Notes: generated by a model from the letters alone, not told the origin. Numbered from the stretch's first letter, positions 10,981-20,897 are shown. The stretch is 64,000 nt of DNA from Aplidium turbinatum (GCA_918807975.1 OU964925.1:31779608-31843607), one strand, 5' to 3'. A program made the numbers and translations.

Positions 10981-11177
10981 AATCCGCGTGTTGCGCAATG
11001 CAATCCGCCATTGTAGGAACGTGGCCAAAAATACAAGCGCGTGGAAAACCATAGTTTTGATAATTTTTATTGAGATAAATATAGCCTTAAATAGTAAGGG
11101 CGAGGTTGGTATTTATAGATTGAAACATGCTCTTTCAGATAAAGTGCGGTCAAAGTCATCGTGCAGTTGCACTTTAA

Positions 11178-12443
11178 AGATACAGTTCCTAAATCACCCA
11201 AATCGTTAGTAGCATTTACATTTGCAAGAAAACAACCGCTATTAATAGTTATTAAGTTAAGCTCTTTTACCGTTGATAAGCCTAACAAGCAATTGAAATC
11301 ATTTTTTACAACAATAAAGGTTACATCATGCACGCTCAGTGTTTTGGGATTTGTCACACTCAGCACCGTTTCGCCAACAGGTTTGACATTCGTTTTGTTC
11401 CACATGACCAAGTTTTTGTTTGATGGCTTGACTTGGTTTTTGCGAACATAGCGCTGACAAATAGTATTGACCTGTGCGCCAGTGTCTATTTGGAAACGGA
11501 CTTGACAGTCATTGATTTGTAAAAGCGCTGTGAGTGTGTCTCTGCTTTTGTCTAAAACCGAATGGAGATACGCATCGCTGTCATCACCGCTATCTTTGTC
11601 GTCATGGTACAGTGATTCTTGCCTGGTCTCGTGTACGTGTTTTCGCGATAAGCACTTTTCTTGGAAATGATTTCGATTGTGACACAAATGGCATGTTTTG
11701 CCATAAGCGGGGCAAAATTGAGCGCCTCGCTTGTGACGCTTGCCGCAAAATTTGCAATTGTCCACATATATATCGGTTTTGTCGGATGGCCGTTTTTGCC
11801 AATTTCTTTCATTCGACTTGTACTGTTTACCAGTATTTCTACCAGTCGTGACCACTTTATTCACTAATGTGGTAGATCTTAGCAGTTCAATTACGTTTTT
11901 GTTGGTCATTTCAAAAGCTTGGCATATTTGAATTGTCTTTTCTAAGGTCAACTGTTCCTTACGAAGCAAAATTTGTTGCAACTTGTCATTGACAGAGAAA
12001 ACAATTTTATCTCTAAGCATTCGATCTTTGTCATTGAAATTGCAGTTCGTTGCCTTCTCTCTCAGTTCTCGCAAAAAAGAATCGAATGGTTCCTGGTAAG
12101 ACTTCTTCCAGAACCGAAAACTTTGCATTACCTCATTCTGTCTTGGGTTGCAGTATTGGGATAGTTTTCGAAGGAGCACTTCCGGATCTTTTTTCTCTTC
12201 TTAATTCGCATACGTAAATTGTTTGGCGATTTTGACTACCTGGGGTCCAGCACAATTGAGGATGATGGCGCGCTGTACGTTCTTTTCTTTGGTATTTGCG
12301 CCACTGGCCAATAGGTATATATCAAGGAGGTCTTTCCAATCTTTGTAGCTCTCAGCGACATTCCCATCATTTAAATCCAGCATAGGAGGGAAACGAATGT
12401 GTGAATCTGTCATTTTCGCTGCTTGGCTATGGATCGAACTCAA
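11178..12443 (-). mobile_element. Gypsy-A fossil, gag and protease part
   Basis: The minus strand encodes a Gag-like protein with a helical region (FRFWKKSYQEPFDSFLRELR) and two zinc-knuckle-like clusters (CKFCGKRHKRGAQFCPAYGK and CHLCHNRNHFQEKC). A retroviral-type aspartic protease follows, with QIDTGAQVNTICQRY and FNCLLGLSTVKEL. The coding stops being Gypsy-like at the TTAA at 11174, where the DNA transposon starts; the start of reverse transcriptase lies beyond that insertion at 1-174. This is an old broken copy, with at least one break besides the insertion. Confidence 0.88.
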
Positions 12444-12877
12444 GATTAAAGCAGATTAAAATCTTTCAAAAATGCTGACGGGTTGAACTTCTGCAGCACT
12501 CAGCTAGGCTTCTGGGCTAGGTTTTAAGTATTCTTCAGAAAGATGATGATTCACGCTGCCACCATGTTGTTAACCTGCTTAATAAGGAGCCAAGGACCAC
12601 AAGATACTCTTAACATAGCAAATTGTATTCACAGCTATATACAGTCTAAATCATAACGTGCTTTCATGCCAACACTACGCTCGATAAGAATAATGAGAAA
12701 GGCAATTCGATCACGCAAAGTACAAGGTAAAATCACACTGATTCGTGTAAAAGCGGATCACTCATCAACACATGGACAAATAGAACCTAACAACCAGATG
12801 GCACAAAATATTTATACCTGCATATTAACCTTGCTTTCTTGTATGAAAATGACATTAAATATTACAATATTGCTGTG
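12444..12877 (-). mobile_element. Gypsy-A leader and probable 5' LTR part
   Basis: Upstream of Gypsy-A gag, the minus strand has TGGTGGCAGCGTGAATC near 12.55 kb. Its first 11 bases match the 3' end of a tRNA-Leu type, so it is a possible primer site. Next to it is TGTTAACC, a likely LTR edge. The probable LTR then runs to 12877, where Gypsy-2 is inserted, and resumes at 16304. No second LTR copy is in the window, so its limits are inferred. Confidence 0.55.
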
Positions 12878-13439
12878 TGTCACAATCAATGTGCAAAGCC
12901 TCGCGTCGGGCTGCTTTGCGTCTTGACAGAATGTGCTGTTTTCATTATGGAATTCTTGAGCGATGTGTTATTATCGGGTATTGACCTAAAGTAACCTCTG
13001 ATGACGAAATCTGTATTATGTAACGTGTTTTCTACAACCTTCGACCCTACGTGACATTCTAGAGACTTCTGTTGTTTACATTTAAATGCTACGTGACCGA
13101 CGATGAGTTCGTGTGATGCATCACTACGTTACCTTCTCGAAGTTACTGGACTGAACAACCAACTATATAAATAGTGGTGTAGATTCTGAGATTATTATTA
13201 TGGTGATTGTTATGAGTTGGTTATGAGAGTTGTGCTATGAGTTGTGGATTGGTAGTTGATGCAGAAATTAGAGTTATTTGAGAAGCCGTTCGTTAAAGTT
13301 CTTCAAGAAGTCAGATTATCATTTCACTAGTAGAATTATTCGACATTTAATTGACTTCTTTTCGGTTTAACCCATTAAACTACGTCATTGAACCTTTCCA
13401 AGTCTTTTTCCTGGTAAGAGATAGAAAGAAATCGTGACA
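12878..13439 (+). repeat. Gypsy-2 5' LTR
   Basis: The 562-bp direct repeat opens TGTCACAATC and closes CGTGACA. A TATA-like ACTATATAAATAGTGG at about 13162 could be the promoter. It is identical by eye to 15742-16303. Confidence 0.95.
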
Positions 13440-13442
13440 TTC

Positions 13443-13460
13443 TGGGAGCTCGTCCGGGAT
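13443..13460 (+). promoter_or_regulatory. Gypsy-2 primer-binding site, tRNA-Pro-like
   Basis: TGGGAGCTCGTCCGGGAT begins three bases after the LTR. It matches 17 of 18 bases of the classical tRNA-Pro primer site TGGGGGCTCGTCCGGGAT known from murine gammaretroviruses. Confidence 0.85.
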
Positions 13461-13534
13461 AAACCGAAAAAGATTTAACCGAAAAACCGAAGAATACCGA
13501 AGATTTATTGAAAGAATAATAAATTAATGTCAAG

Positions 13535-14569
13535 ATGGCGGATACTGTCAAACATGAGATGATTGAAGACTTAGGGAGCATGGCTGAACGAATGGGGCTG
13601 ACTGGTAATGAGAAGTCTCAGTTTGTGATGGAAGAGTATCACAAGATAATGGACCAAAAAGCTCAGCGAGAAGCTGACGAAAGAGAAGATAGAAGAGCTG
13701 CTCGTGAAATAAGGAAAGCAGAACTTGAAGCTGAAGAAAAACGAGCACAGCGTGAACTTGAAGCTGAAGCAGAGGAGAAGCGGGCGCAGCGCGAAGCTGA
13801 AGAAAAACAAGCTCAACGAGAAGCTGAAGCTGAAGAAAAACAAGCTCAACGAGAAGCTGAAGAGAAACAAGCGCAGCGCGAAGTAGAAGCTGAAGAAAGA
13901 AGAGCGCAATATGAATTGGAAAAGTTAAAACTTGAATTAGAAAGACAAAAGCTGGACATTGGTGAGCGATCTAATTCTATTAATGATAATGCTCGAGATG
14001 TTATTGTGGCGCAAGTTAGACGTCCAGATTTGCCATCATTTGTTGAAGAAAAAGATGAGTTGGATAGTTATTTGTTAAGATTTGAAAGATATGCTACAAT
14101 AGCCAAATTAGAGAAGTCGACGTGGGCTACCCAGCTAAGCATGTTATTATCGGGACAAGCTCTTGATGTATATTCAAGACTTTCACAAGAAGAAGCCATG
14201 AATTACGACAGATTGAAGTTAGCTCTGTTAAAGCGATACAATTTTACCGAGCATGGATACCGTCAAAGATTCCGTGAGGCAAAGCCTGAAAAACACGAAA
14301 GCCCAGGTCAATTTATTGAACGTTTGAGAAATCTTTTGTTAAAATGGTTTGAACTTTCGGGAGCCGAACAATCATTGGACGGATTGGCAAACCTTATAGT
14401 TAAGGAACAATTCACAGATTCATGTTCAAAAGATCGGTCTGTTTATCTAATGGAGAGAAGTCCAAAGAATCTAGAAGAAATGGCCAGTGTGGCAGAACAG
14501 TACTTAGTTGCTCATGATGAGAAGTTGTCGACTGAAGGAACGTTGTCATGCGATAATGACGAAGAGTAA
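13535..14569 (+). CDS. gag: Gypsy-2 gag with coiled coil and SCAN-like region
   Basis: The 344-residue product starts MADTVKHEMIEDLGS. Residues about 45-145 are a charged coiled coil made of repeated AEEKQAQRE-type units. From about residue 160 (RPDLPSFVEEKDELDSYL) it becomes a globular capsid. The stretch RYNFTEHGYRQRFREAKPEK, SPGQFIERL and NLIVKEQFTDSC closely follows the pattern of the SCAN domain, which is reported to derive from Gmr1-like Gypsy capsids. I therefore place the element near the Gmr1 group, by inference. It should form the particle shell; the coiled coil may promote self-assembly. The frame is long and uninterrupted. Confidence 0.88.
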   Translation: MADTVKHEMIEDLGSMAERMGLTGNEKSQFVMEEYHKIMDQKAQREADEREDRRAAREIRKAELEAEEKRAQRELEAEAEEKRAQREAEEKQAQREAEAEEKQAQREAEEKQAQREVEAEERRAQYELEKLKLELERQKLDIGERSNSINDNARDVIVAQVRRPDLPSFVEEKDELDSYLLRFERYATIAKLEKSTWATQLSMLLSGQALDVYSRLSQEEAMNYDRLKLALLKRYNFTEHGYRQRFREAKPEKHESPGQFIERLRNLLLKWFELSGAEQSLDGLANLIVKEQFTDSCSKDRSVYLMERSPKNLEEMASVAEQYLVAHDEKLSTEGTLSCDNDEE

Positions 14570-15171
14570 ACAAATAATTTTAAAGGAGGTGCGGTTCCAA
14601 GAGAAGTACGTTGTTTTAATTGTAATGGCTTAGGTCATAAATCTGTTAACTGCCGGAAGAAGACTAACAGAAATCATCAGGAATCGAGGAAGTGGTGCAA
14701 TCGTTGCAATAGGCAAGGACACGAAGCGAAGGAATGCAAGGACAAGTCGTTTTCTCTTTCCAATCAGTCTGGAAAAGATAAAGACACGGACGTTTATCGA
14801 TGCGGTTGTGCGTTAATGATTCCTGAACCCACGCTTGACGAGGAGAATCCGGATGAAGATGTTTACGGAAAAATAATACCTGAAGATTACCTGCCAGTAG
14901 TAGATGGAAAAGTTGGAACAAAAAGGTAAAAGTTTTACGTGATTCTGGTTCTACTGGTATAATAGTGAGGAGAGATTTGGTTAAAGACAGTCAATTAACG
15001 GGAAAAACTGGAATTGTGATATCGATAAATAACACTTCAATCCAAGGACCGTTAGCGAAGATATATATCGAAACTCCATATTGTAGTGGGACTGTGAAAG
15101 CGTTATGTTTACAAAACTCTTTAGTTGATCTTATAATCGGAAATGTTTTTGAGAGGGATTCTGAAGTTACT
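14570..15171 (+). mobile_element. Gypsy-2 nucleocapsid knuckles and protease-like segment
   Basis: After gag the plus strand encodes two nucleocapsid-type knuckles (CFNCNGLGHKSVNC and CNRCNRQGHEAKEC). A protease-like piece follows, with RDSGSTGIIVRRDLV (the D-S/T-G active-site pattern) and LVDLIIGNV. The segment then runs straight into the CNBP-like cassette. No reverse transcriptase motif is present between here and the 3' LTR. Confidence 0.75.
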
Positions 15172-15624
15172 TGTTATTCTTGTGGCAAGAATGGTCACTT
15201 TGCTCGAGATTGTTCTGTAGACAATCAGCAACGATCTCACGATGACGGATATTACGAGCGCGATGAACCGAGGAGAAGAGGCAGGCGACGACCTTTAGGA
15301 GTTTGCTATAGATGTGGTAGACGCGGACACTTCGCCAGGGAGTGCGTTGCTGACGGCGGACATTCGGAAAACAGACGTTGCCGTGACAACCACTGCTACC
15401 GATGTGGGGAGATTGGACACATAGCCAGGAGCTGCCCTTTTGATGAAAAGGCTTGCTACAATTGTCGTAAAGAAGGTCATCTCGCCAAGGACTGTCCGGA
15501 GAGGAGGTGTTTCCGATGTAGGAAGATGGGTCATCTCGCTCGCCGATGCACTGAAAACATTGAGGACGATGAAAACTTTCACAGTAAACGTGACTATTGT
15601 TTTGAGAAAAGTTATCGTTGGTAG
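15172..15624 (+). CDS. CNBP-like five-zinc-knuckle cassette carried by Gypsy-2
   Basis: The segment encodes five CCHC knuckles: CYSCGKNGHFARDC, CYRCGRRGHFAREC, CYRCGEIGHIARSC, CYNCRKEGHLAKDC and CFRCRKMGHLARRC. An Arg-rich linker (RDEPRRRGRRRPLG) lies between the first and second. CNBP/ZNF9, a cytoplasmic single-stranded nucleic-acid-binding protein, has the same plan: first knuckle, RG-rich box, then closely spaced knuckles. Retroviral nucleocapsids normally have one or two. The cassette is intronless and follows the protease-like part in an open frame starting at 14965, ending at 15624 with a short acidic and basic tail. I infer capture of a host CNBP-type mRNA. The alternative is internal amplification of the element's own nucleocapsid knuckles, which would not readily explain the Arg-rich linker. 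Confidence 0.85.
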   Translation, partial: CYSCGKNGHFARDCSVDNQQRSHDDGYYERDEPRRRGRRRPLGVCYRCGRRGHFARECVADGGHSENRRCRDNHCYRCGEIGHIARSCPFDEKACYNCRKEGHLAKDCPERRCFRCRKMGHLARRCTENIEDDENFHSKRDYCFEKSYRW

Positions 15625-15728
15625 ATCATGCAACGATGGACTTATGAGAATTGATTTATTGAGTAATTAATTGTTTTGTGGTGTGCTTTGTATTGATTGT
15701 GTTGTTATATTGTTTGCAACAATATTCT

Positions 15729-15741
15729 AAGGGGGGGCGTA
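15729..15741 (+). promoter_or_regulatory. Gypsy-2 polypurine tract
   Basis: AAGGGGGGGCGTA lies directly upstream of the 3' LTR and would prime plus-strand DNA synthesis. Confidence 0.7.
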
Positions 15742-16303
15742 TGTCACAATCAATGTGCAAAGCCTCGCGTCGGGCTGCTTTGCGTCTTGACAGAATGTGC
15801 TGTTTTCATTATGGAATTCTTGAGCGATGTGTTATTATCGGGTATTGACCTAAAGTAACCTCTGATGACGAAATCTGTATTATGTAACGTGTTTTCTACA
15901 ACCTTCGACCCTACGTGACATTCTAGAGACTTCTGTTGTTTACATTTAAATGCTACGTGACCGACGATGAGTTCGTGTGATGCATCACTACGTTACCTTC
16001 TCGAAGTTACTGGACTGAACAACCAACTATATAAATAGTGGTGTAGATTCTGAGATTATTATTATGGTGATTGTTATGAGTTGGTTATGAGAGTTGTGCT
16101 ATGAGTTGTGGATTGGTAGTTGATGCAGAAATTAGAGTTATTTGAGAAGCCGTTCGTTAAAGTTCTTCAAGAAGTCAGATTATCATTTCACTAGTAGAAT
16201 TATTCGACATTTAATTGACTTCTTTTCGGTTTAACCCATTAAACTACGTCATTGAACCTTTCCAAGTCTTTTTCCTGGTAAGAGATAGAAAGAAATCGTG
16301 ACA
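15742..16303 (+). repeat. Gypsy-2 3' LTR
   Basis: This 562-bp copy matches 12878-13439 with no difference that I could find by eye. It is followed by the CTGTG target duplication at 16304-16308. Confidence 0.95.
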
Positions 16304-16418
16304 CTGTGTATGCATCTTTCTTAACGCAAAACTAAATTGCCATAGGGTGTTGGTCCGCGAGCACTTCCGCAATATCAAATCTATCTCGCCTGGTAAAAAG
16401 TTTGGATACCCCTGCCGT
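16304..16418. other. Continuation of the Gypsy-2 target DNA
   Basis: This short stretch continues the sequence interrupted at 12877, probably the outer part of the Gypsy-A LTR. It ends at the CCTGCCGT target duplication of the next hAT. No gene is visible. Confidence 0.5.
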
Positions 16419-16668
16419 CAGGGCCAGATTTAGGGTACTATAGGCCTAAGGCTGTTTACTATAGAAGGGCCTAATTTTGCAAACCAGGCTACAAAAAGTA
16501 ATAAAAATACATGCATGAAAAATTGAAATTATTCACTGCAAAATGACATAAACATAACAGAAAAATGACGCATAATTGGTTTTGGAAACAAACGCAATTT
16601 TTATTGTCAAATATGAAGCAGATGGAAAAGATTTTGGAAAGAAAGAAATGGATAGTATGCTAGGTACC

Positions 16669-19019
16669 CATAGCCGTAGGAGAGTAAAACATTTTGGGGG
16701 GGCGAACAAAATTTACCCAAATTTTTCAAAGTTTGCCCACATTTTATCTTTGCGTATATATGTATTTCAAAAGCACAAAATTACTCACAATCTCTGAGGT
16801 AGTGCATTTAATAACTCTACAGGCATCAACTTGGCCGTGTACGAAAACACAGGCAACATAACATAGGCTACAACAGCAAAACAAGGCTAACTTAACTTTA
16901 ACGTGCATTCATAGACCTGTCTGTGTCCCAATTAAATAAACGATTAAATTAAAGCACTCCTATGTGGCACAAAAATATATACTAAGCCTAGCTGGATTCT
17001 ACAATTTAAACTGACTTACAGCAATAACCGGGTAACAATTGATGAATATCCTTGTCAGATTATTTGAAAATCTCCAGCCTAACTTCACTAAAAGGCCAGA
17101 CAAAAAGTAGCTCAATCTCTTCAATATAAAGATAGTCCAAAGACTCAGTAGCCTATTTGTAAATTTGCATTGAAAAAAATCTAGAATGACAACCTATTTA
17201 CTTATCAAACCAGTAACATTACTTAATCCATGCTACTTCAAACACTATAGCTTAAAAAGAATTTGACAGTTTATGATGCTATGCACAATTGCACATCAAA
17301 CTTGCACCTTTGAACAAAACTACTTTTAATAACACAAATATTGATATCCTATTACAGTGAAATCATACTCAACGGTCTTACAGAACATCATTAGAATGAT
17401 ATTCTGATATTCTTACTTCATAATGAAGCAGCTATTCAAATTGCAAGCACTGAAGAAAAGCGACTCCCAGGTGGTAACTTCAAACTTAATCCTTGCCACA
17501 AAATATTACAGACCTCATTACCAACAGCACTATTTACATTGCCTGATGCACCAACTGCATGAATTGGATGACAAAACATGAACAACATAACATGTGTTTT
17601 TATATTTGATTGTTGTTGCTCTAAAACTGATCATAGATAGTAGGCTAAATAGCTGAGCATATCAACCCCAGGACTAGCAAAGACAAACAGCAGTTTAAAC
17701 AAAAAACTTCTTTACATAATAGAAAACAGTTAAACTGTAGCCAACAAATTACATGAAACTAAATGCTGGAAAATTTACAAATTATATTCATTTAATATAC
17801 TTTTTCACTTTGTGCAGGCCCATGCGGTAGTTAGTTGCCGAGATCAAATGCCCACAAAAGTGGTGTATACTGTATATGTGGCCTCACAACTGTTGATTTT
17901 TAGAGTTTATAACAAATGCTTAACTTGTTTCGCCATATCTAAAAATGATGAGCTATCTTTGTAGTATTTAAGTTAAGTTTTGTGAGCATAGCATAACTCA
18001 TGATAAGATTAATTTATCCAATAACTAGATAATTTTGCTCATACAACTACATTAGTACAAGAATCCAGTAGGGTTTCAAAATTCTACCAATGAAGAAATG
18101 TAAGCTAGTGTGTATACATACTGTATATATCCTAATGAATATCTGTAATAAGCCCACCTCAGCTCGCCAAATGCATTATTTTACATTTACTTTCTTTAGA
18201 TAGTGAATCGAAAGTTACATTCTGCCCAAATTTCTATACCATATACAAAAGTTTTCAAAATTGTTGATGCTACATTTACATTCAAAGAAAAATGTTAATG
18301 TATTTCATACAAAATGCAACACTATAAAGTTACTAAACTGGTAAAATGTTGAAAACTCATGGTAAGAATTAACAAAGTGGCTATTTTTACACACTTGTTG
18401 CCATGCTTGCTTATAAAAGGTGTTGCCAGAGTTAGGATTAACTTTTCTCAAATTAGGGCAGAATTTCTTATCTGGCAATGCTATTACGGCTATATTTACA
18501 CTATTATAGTGTAAATATAACCACAGCCATGAATTAATTGATTCAATTAACTAGATATTTTTGCCCAAATGATTTTTACAAACAACAACATCACAGTAGT
18601 AGAATATTAAGGAAAAAACCGAAAAAACTCTCAAAAAGTTACCAGTAGGCCTAAGCCTTTAAACCTTATATATCTAATGCAGCCTATGTTTTAGTGAAAA
18701 TCAGTGATAAACTTAGATTTGTTTGCCAACTGTGCTCTTTTACAGTTACTTTTTGTAGTTTTAGAATCGAAACTTATCATTTAAATGCCGAGATTGCAAT
18801 TGTTTCCAAAATCAACGATAATGCATTTTACATTCATTGAAAAATATCAATGCATCTCATAAATTATATCATAATAATTATATAAAGTCTATAAACTGGT
18901 GAGACTTCGAAACATCATGGTAAGATTGATTTGCCCAAATAACTTGACATTTTTGCCCAAATTCGCGACATTTTTTTTTCAACGGGGGAGCGACCGCCCC
19001 CCCTGCTCCTACGGCTATG
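16669..19019. mobile_element. Transposon with CATAGCCGTAGGAG ends, nested in hAT-C
   Basis: A 14-bp inverted repeat CATAGCCGTAGGAG starts at 16669 and its complement ends at 19019. G-rich tracts lie inside both ends, and TTTGCCCAAAT-type words recur near them. The 2.3-kb interior is AT-rich with no open frame of note, so the copy is non-autonomous. A related left end (CATAGCCGCAGAAG followed by GTAAAACATTTT) occurs at 36832. The target duplication was not resolved and the superfamily is unknown. Confidence 0.75.
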
Positions 19020-19052
19020 TATGATAATACTTTACCTAATAACACTCTAAAC

Positions 19053-19190
19053 AGGGGTTTTCAATCTTTTTTCCACTGCGACCCCCTCAGAGCAATCAAT
19101 GTAGTCTTGCGCTGGAATTTCAAGCTGGAATTTCAAGCGCCTCGCAACCCTCCGAAAAACGGTTCGCGACCCCCAGGTTGAAAAGCCCCG
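19053..19190. mobile_element. Small hAT-type MITE
   Basis: The left end GGGGTTTTCAA and right end TTGAAAAGCCCC form an inverted repeat around a 138-bp element with GCGACCCCC-type inner sequence. It is bordered by CTCTAAAC (19045-19052) and CTCTACTC (19191-19198), an imperfect 8-bp duplication. It lies in the right arm of hAT-C. Confidence 0.6.
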
Positions 19191-19610
19191 CTCTACTCAA
19201 TTTCGGTAAAAGTGGCGCCTACGTGGTTTTGGAAATGAGCTCTTTATATGCATTGACTCCACTCAGTCATTCGTTTTTAAGCAAAAACTGTAGGCCTACT
19301 GTAGTGGATCTGTATCACTATCAGCCTTACAAAAATTGAGGGCCGAATTTTTCCAAGGCTTATAAGGCTATAACCTTATTAGCCTAATGGTTAATCCGGG
19401 CCTGCCTGCCGTAGACCTACACTTATTTGTGACTTTATCATTGCTGTTGTTTTCCGATAAAGAAAAATAAATCGGATTGAATTATTTGAAATCACTCACG
19501 ATAATATTTATGGACAAAAAAGAAATATTTCAAAGACATTAACAATACGAAATGTGTGAAATTATTGGGAAAGTGCTAAATTGTGCCATGAAAACATGTG
19601 CAAAAGAAAG

Positions 19611-19682
19611 AGCCTCCAGTGAGGATCGAACTCACGACCGCTGGTTTACAAGACCAGCGCTCTGCCACTGAGCTATAGAGGC
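19611..19682 (-). tRNA. tRNA-Thr (anticodon UGU)
   Basis: The minus strand folds as a complete cloverleaf. The acceptor stem is GCCTCTA paired with TGGAGGC (one G-U pair). The D arm is GCTC..GAGC, the anticodon stem CTGGT/ACCAG encloses CTTGTAA with anticodon TGT, and the T arm is GTGAG-TTCGATC-CTCAC, which contains the B box. The discriminator base is T and there is no intron. The arms are fully paired, so the gene looks functional. It is isolated between hAT-C and hAT-D. Confidence 0.95.
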
Positions 19683-19816
19683 GCGCACACCCACTACGCT
19701 CACAAATGGTATTTTATATTGCAGGTCACGAAATTCACTGCAGACTGTTCGTCGTCACGCGGGAAGTAGGCTCGTCGTATTTGTCAGCGGAGAAATAGCG
19801 ATACATAGCCTACTGT

Positions 19817-20573
19817 CAGGCCCGTAACTAGGGGGGGCGCAGGGGGGGCGAAGCCCCCCCTGCAAAAATGTTGGCACCCCCTGGAAAAATTATGTTAATT
19901 TGCTCTGTCGCTGACTTTTCAGTTTTATACTCAATTTTCTTGTGTTGTTTCATTGTAAACATTGTGTGTTTAATGGTGTGGTAGAATGTTGTCTCTAAAA
20001 CAAAGTTTGTCTAATTTTAAACGAAACTGCATTAAAAGAGCGAGTTTTGCCAATACCAAACATTCAAATATCTCAGCCAGGAATTAGCAACAAGAAAACA
20101 TAGAGACTTAGCTTTATTACCGAAAAATGCCCTAGAAAACATGATCTTATCCTTTTGCTATACCACCGGACAGCACCATTTTACAGGAATATTTATACCC
20201 ACATTTTTGTTAAAATTGCTCTCAGAATGCACCAAATTCAAAGTAATTTTTCAAAGTTTTCTGGGGGTGGCCCCCCAGACCCTCCGCTGCTGGGTGTCGC
20301 CTTTGGCGAAGACGCCGTCGGGCTTCGCCCGCTGGCCGTCAAAACCCCCCCTTTTAAAATTCCTGGCTACGCCACTGACTGTTTGTCTGTTTCTATAATA
20401 AACTATTCTAATATAAACGTTGTATTAAGCCTACGATGAATGTTCTTGCGTAAATATACCCACATTGTGTACAAACGTCGCTTTCGTAGGCTACATGATA
20501 CGGAAGGTAAAAGTTGGGCCCCCTCTAGAATACTTTTTGCCCCCCCTGCTGCTCCAAGCTAGTTACGGGCCTG
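19817..20573. mobile_element. hAT-D non-autonomous element
   Basis: A 15-bp inverted repeat CAGGCCCGTAACTAG begins at 19817 and its complement ends at 20573. Both are bordered by an exact 8-bp duplication CCTACTGT (19809-19816 and 20574-20581). The 757-bp interior has G- and C-runs at the edges and a core (CACCAAATT, then CTGGGGGTGGCCCCCCAGAC) that also appears at 22270-22390, near 24545-24650 and partly at 43530-43640. There is no protein-coding gene; open frames here are repeat-derived. Confidence 0.9.
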
Positions 20574-20581
20574 CCTACTGT

Positions 20582-20897
20582 CCTTGCAAAGCACGAACAA
20601 TTGTTACTAGAATATAATTTTCCGCGCATTTAGAAAATGTGAATACTGTATCCTGAGCTTCCATTCAAGCAGGAGAACTTTCGATTTTTACGTGGCTTCA
20701 ACGATTGATGACATTGAATCAGTGCAACAAAGGTGAATTCTTCGCTAAGAATCGATGGGAGTAGCCTACCAGTAGGCCTACTTCTACCTACTCTAATTGA
20801 TCAGCGCAACTTAGTTCAAGTTTAACGTCACAATGTCTGGCTTTAATCTCCGAGTAATATTGATAAGGCAAGGGTGGTTACAAAATTAGATTATACG
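20582..20897. other. Intergenic, nothing recognised
   Basis: This is a 316-bp AT-rich stretch between hAT-D and the CAGGGCCGGATTTAGC end at 20898. I see no coding or RNA feature. Confidence 0.5.

Larger units (their letters stand above)
179..11173. mobile_element. TTAA-targeted DNA transposon (Kolobok- or piggyBac-like)
   Basis: The ends are a perfect 16-bp inverted repeat, AGTGCAACTGCACGAT at 179-194 and its complement at 11158-11173, each bordered outside by TTAA (175-178 and 11174-11177). TTAA duplication is characteristic of piggyBac and Kolobok elements. A second, subterminal inverted repeat of 18 bp lies about 185-195 bp inside each end. Without the later nested hAT the element is about 1.7 kb, and its only recognisable gene is a P2X7-like domain fragment at 925-1359. 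No transposase core is visible, so this copy is probably non-autonomous. It interrupts the Gypsy-A fossil. Assigning it to Kolobok rather than piggyBac is inference. Confidence 0.85.
12878..16303 (+). mobile_element. Gypsy-2 LTR element with a CNBP-like cassette
   Basis: Two 562-bp LTRs (12878-13439 and 15742-16303) look identical by eye and are bordered by CTGTG (12873-12877 and 16304-16308). Between them lie a tRNA-Pro-like primer site, a gag with a coiled coil and a SCAN-like region, zinc knuckles, a protease-like segment, and then a five-knuckle CNBP-like cassette where reverse transcriptase and integrase would normally be. A purine tract AAGGGGGGGC precedes the 3' LTR. At 3.4 kb it is much shorter than an autonomous Gypsy and must rely on polymerase and integrase from elsewhere. 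The lack of LTR divergence marks it as very recent. Confidence 0.93.
16419..19404. mobile_element. hAT-C DNA transposon
   Basis: The left end CAGGGCCAGATTTAGG and the complement of the right end, CAGGCCCGGATTAACC, form imperfect inverted repeats. They are bordered by an exact 8-bp duplication CCTGCCGT (16411-16418 and 19405-19412). No transposase is recognisable. Most of the inside is taken by another transposon (16669-19019) and a small MITE (19053-19190). Confidence 0.88.

Noticed and set aside
13548-13909. Minus-strand open frames opposite Gypsy-2 gag, rich in Phe and Ser
   Set aside because: They are the antisense image of the Glu/Lys-rich coiled coil.
20141-20439. Two plus-strand open frames of 85 and 94 codons in hAT-D
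   Set aside because: They run through the G/C-rich repeat core shared with other hAT elements and encode low-complexity Pro/Arg sequence.
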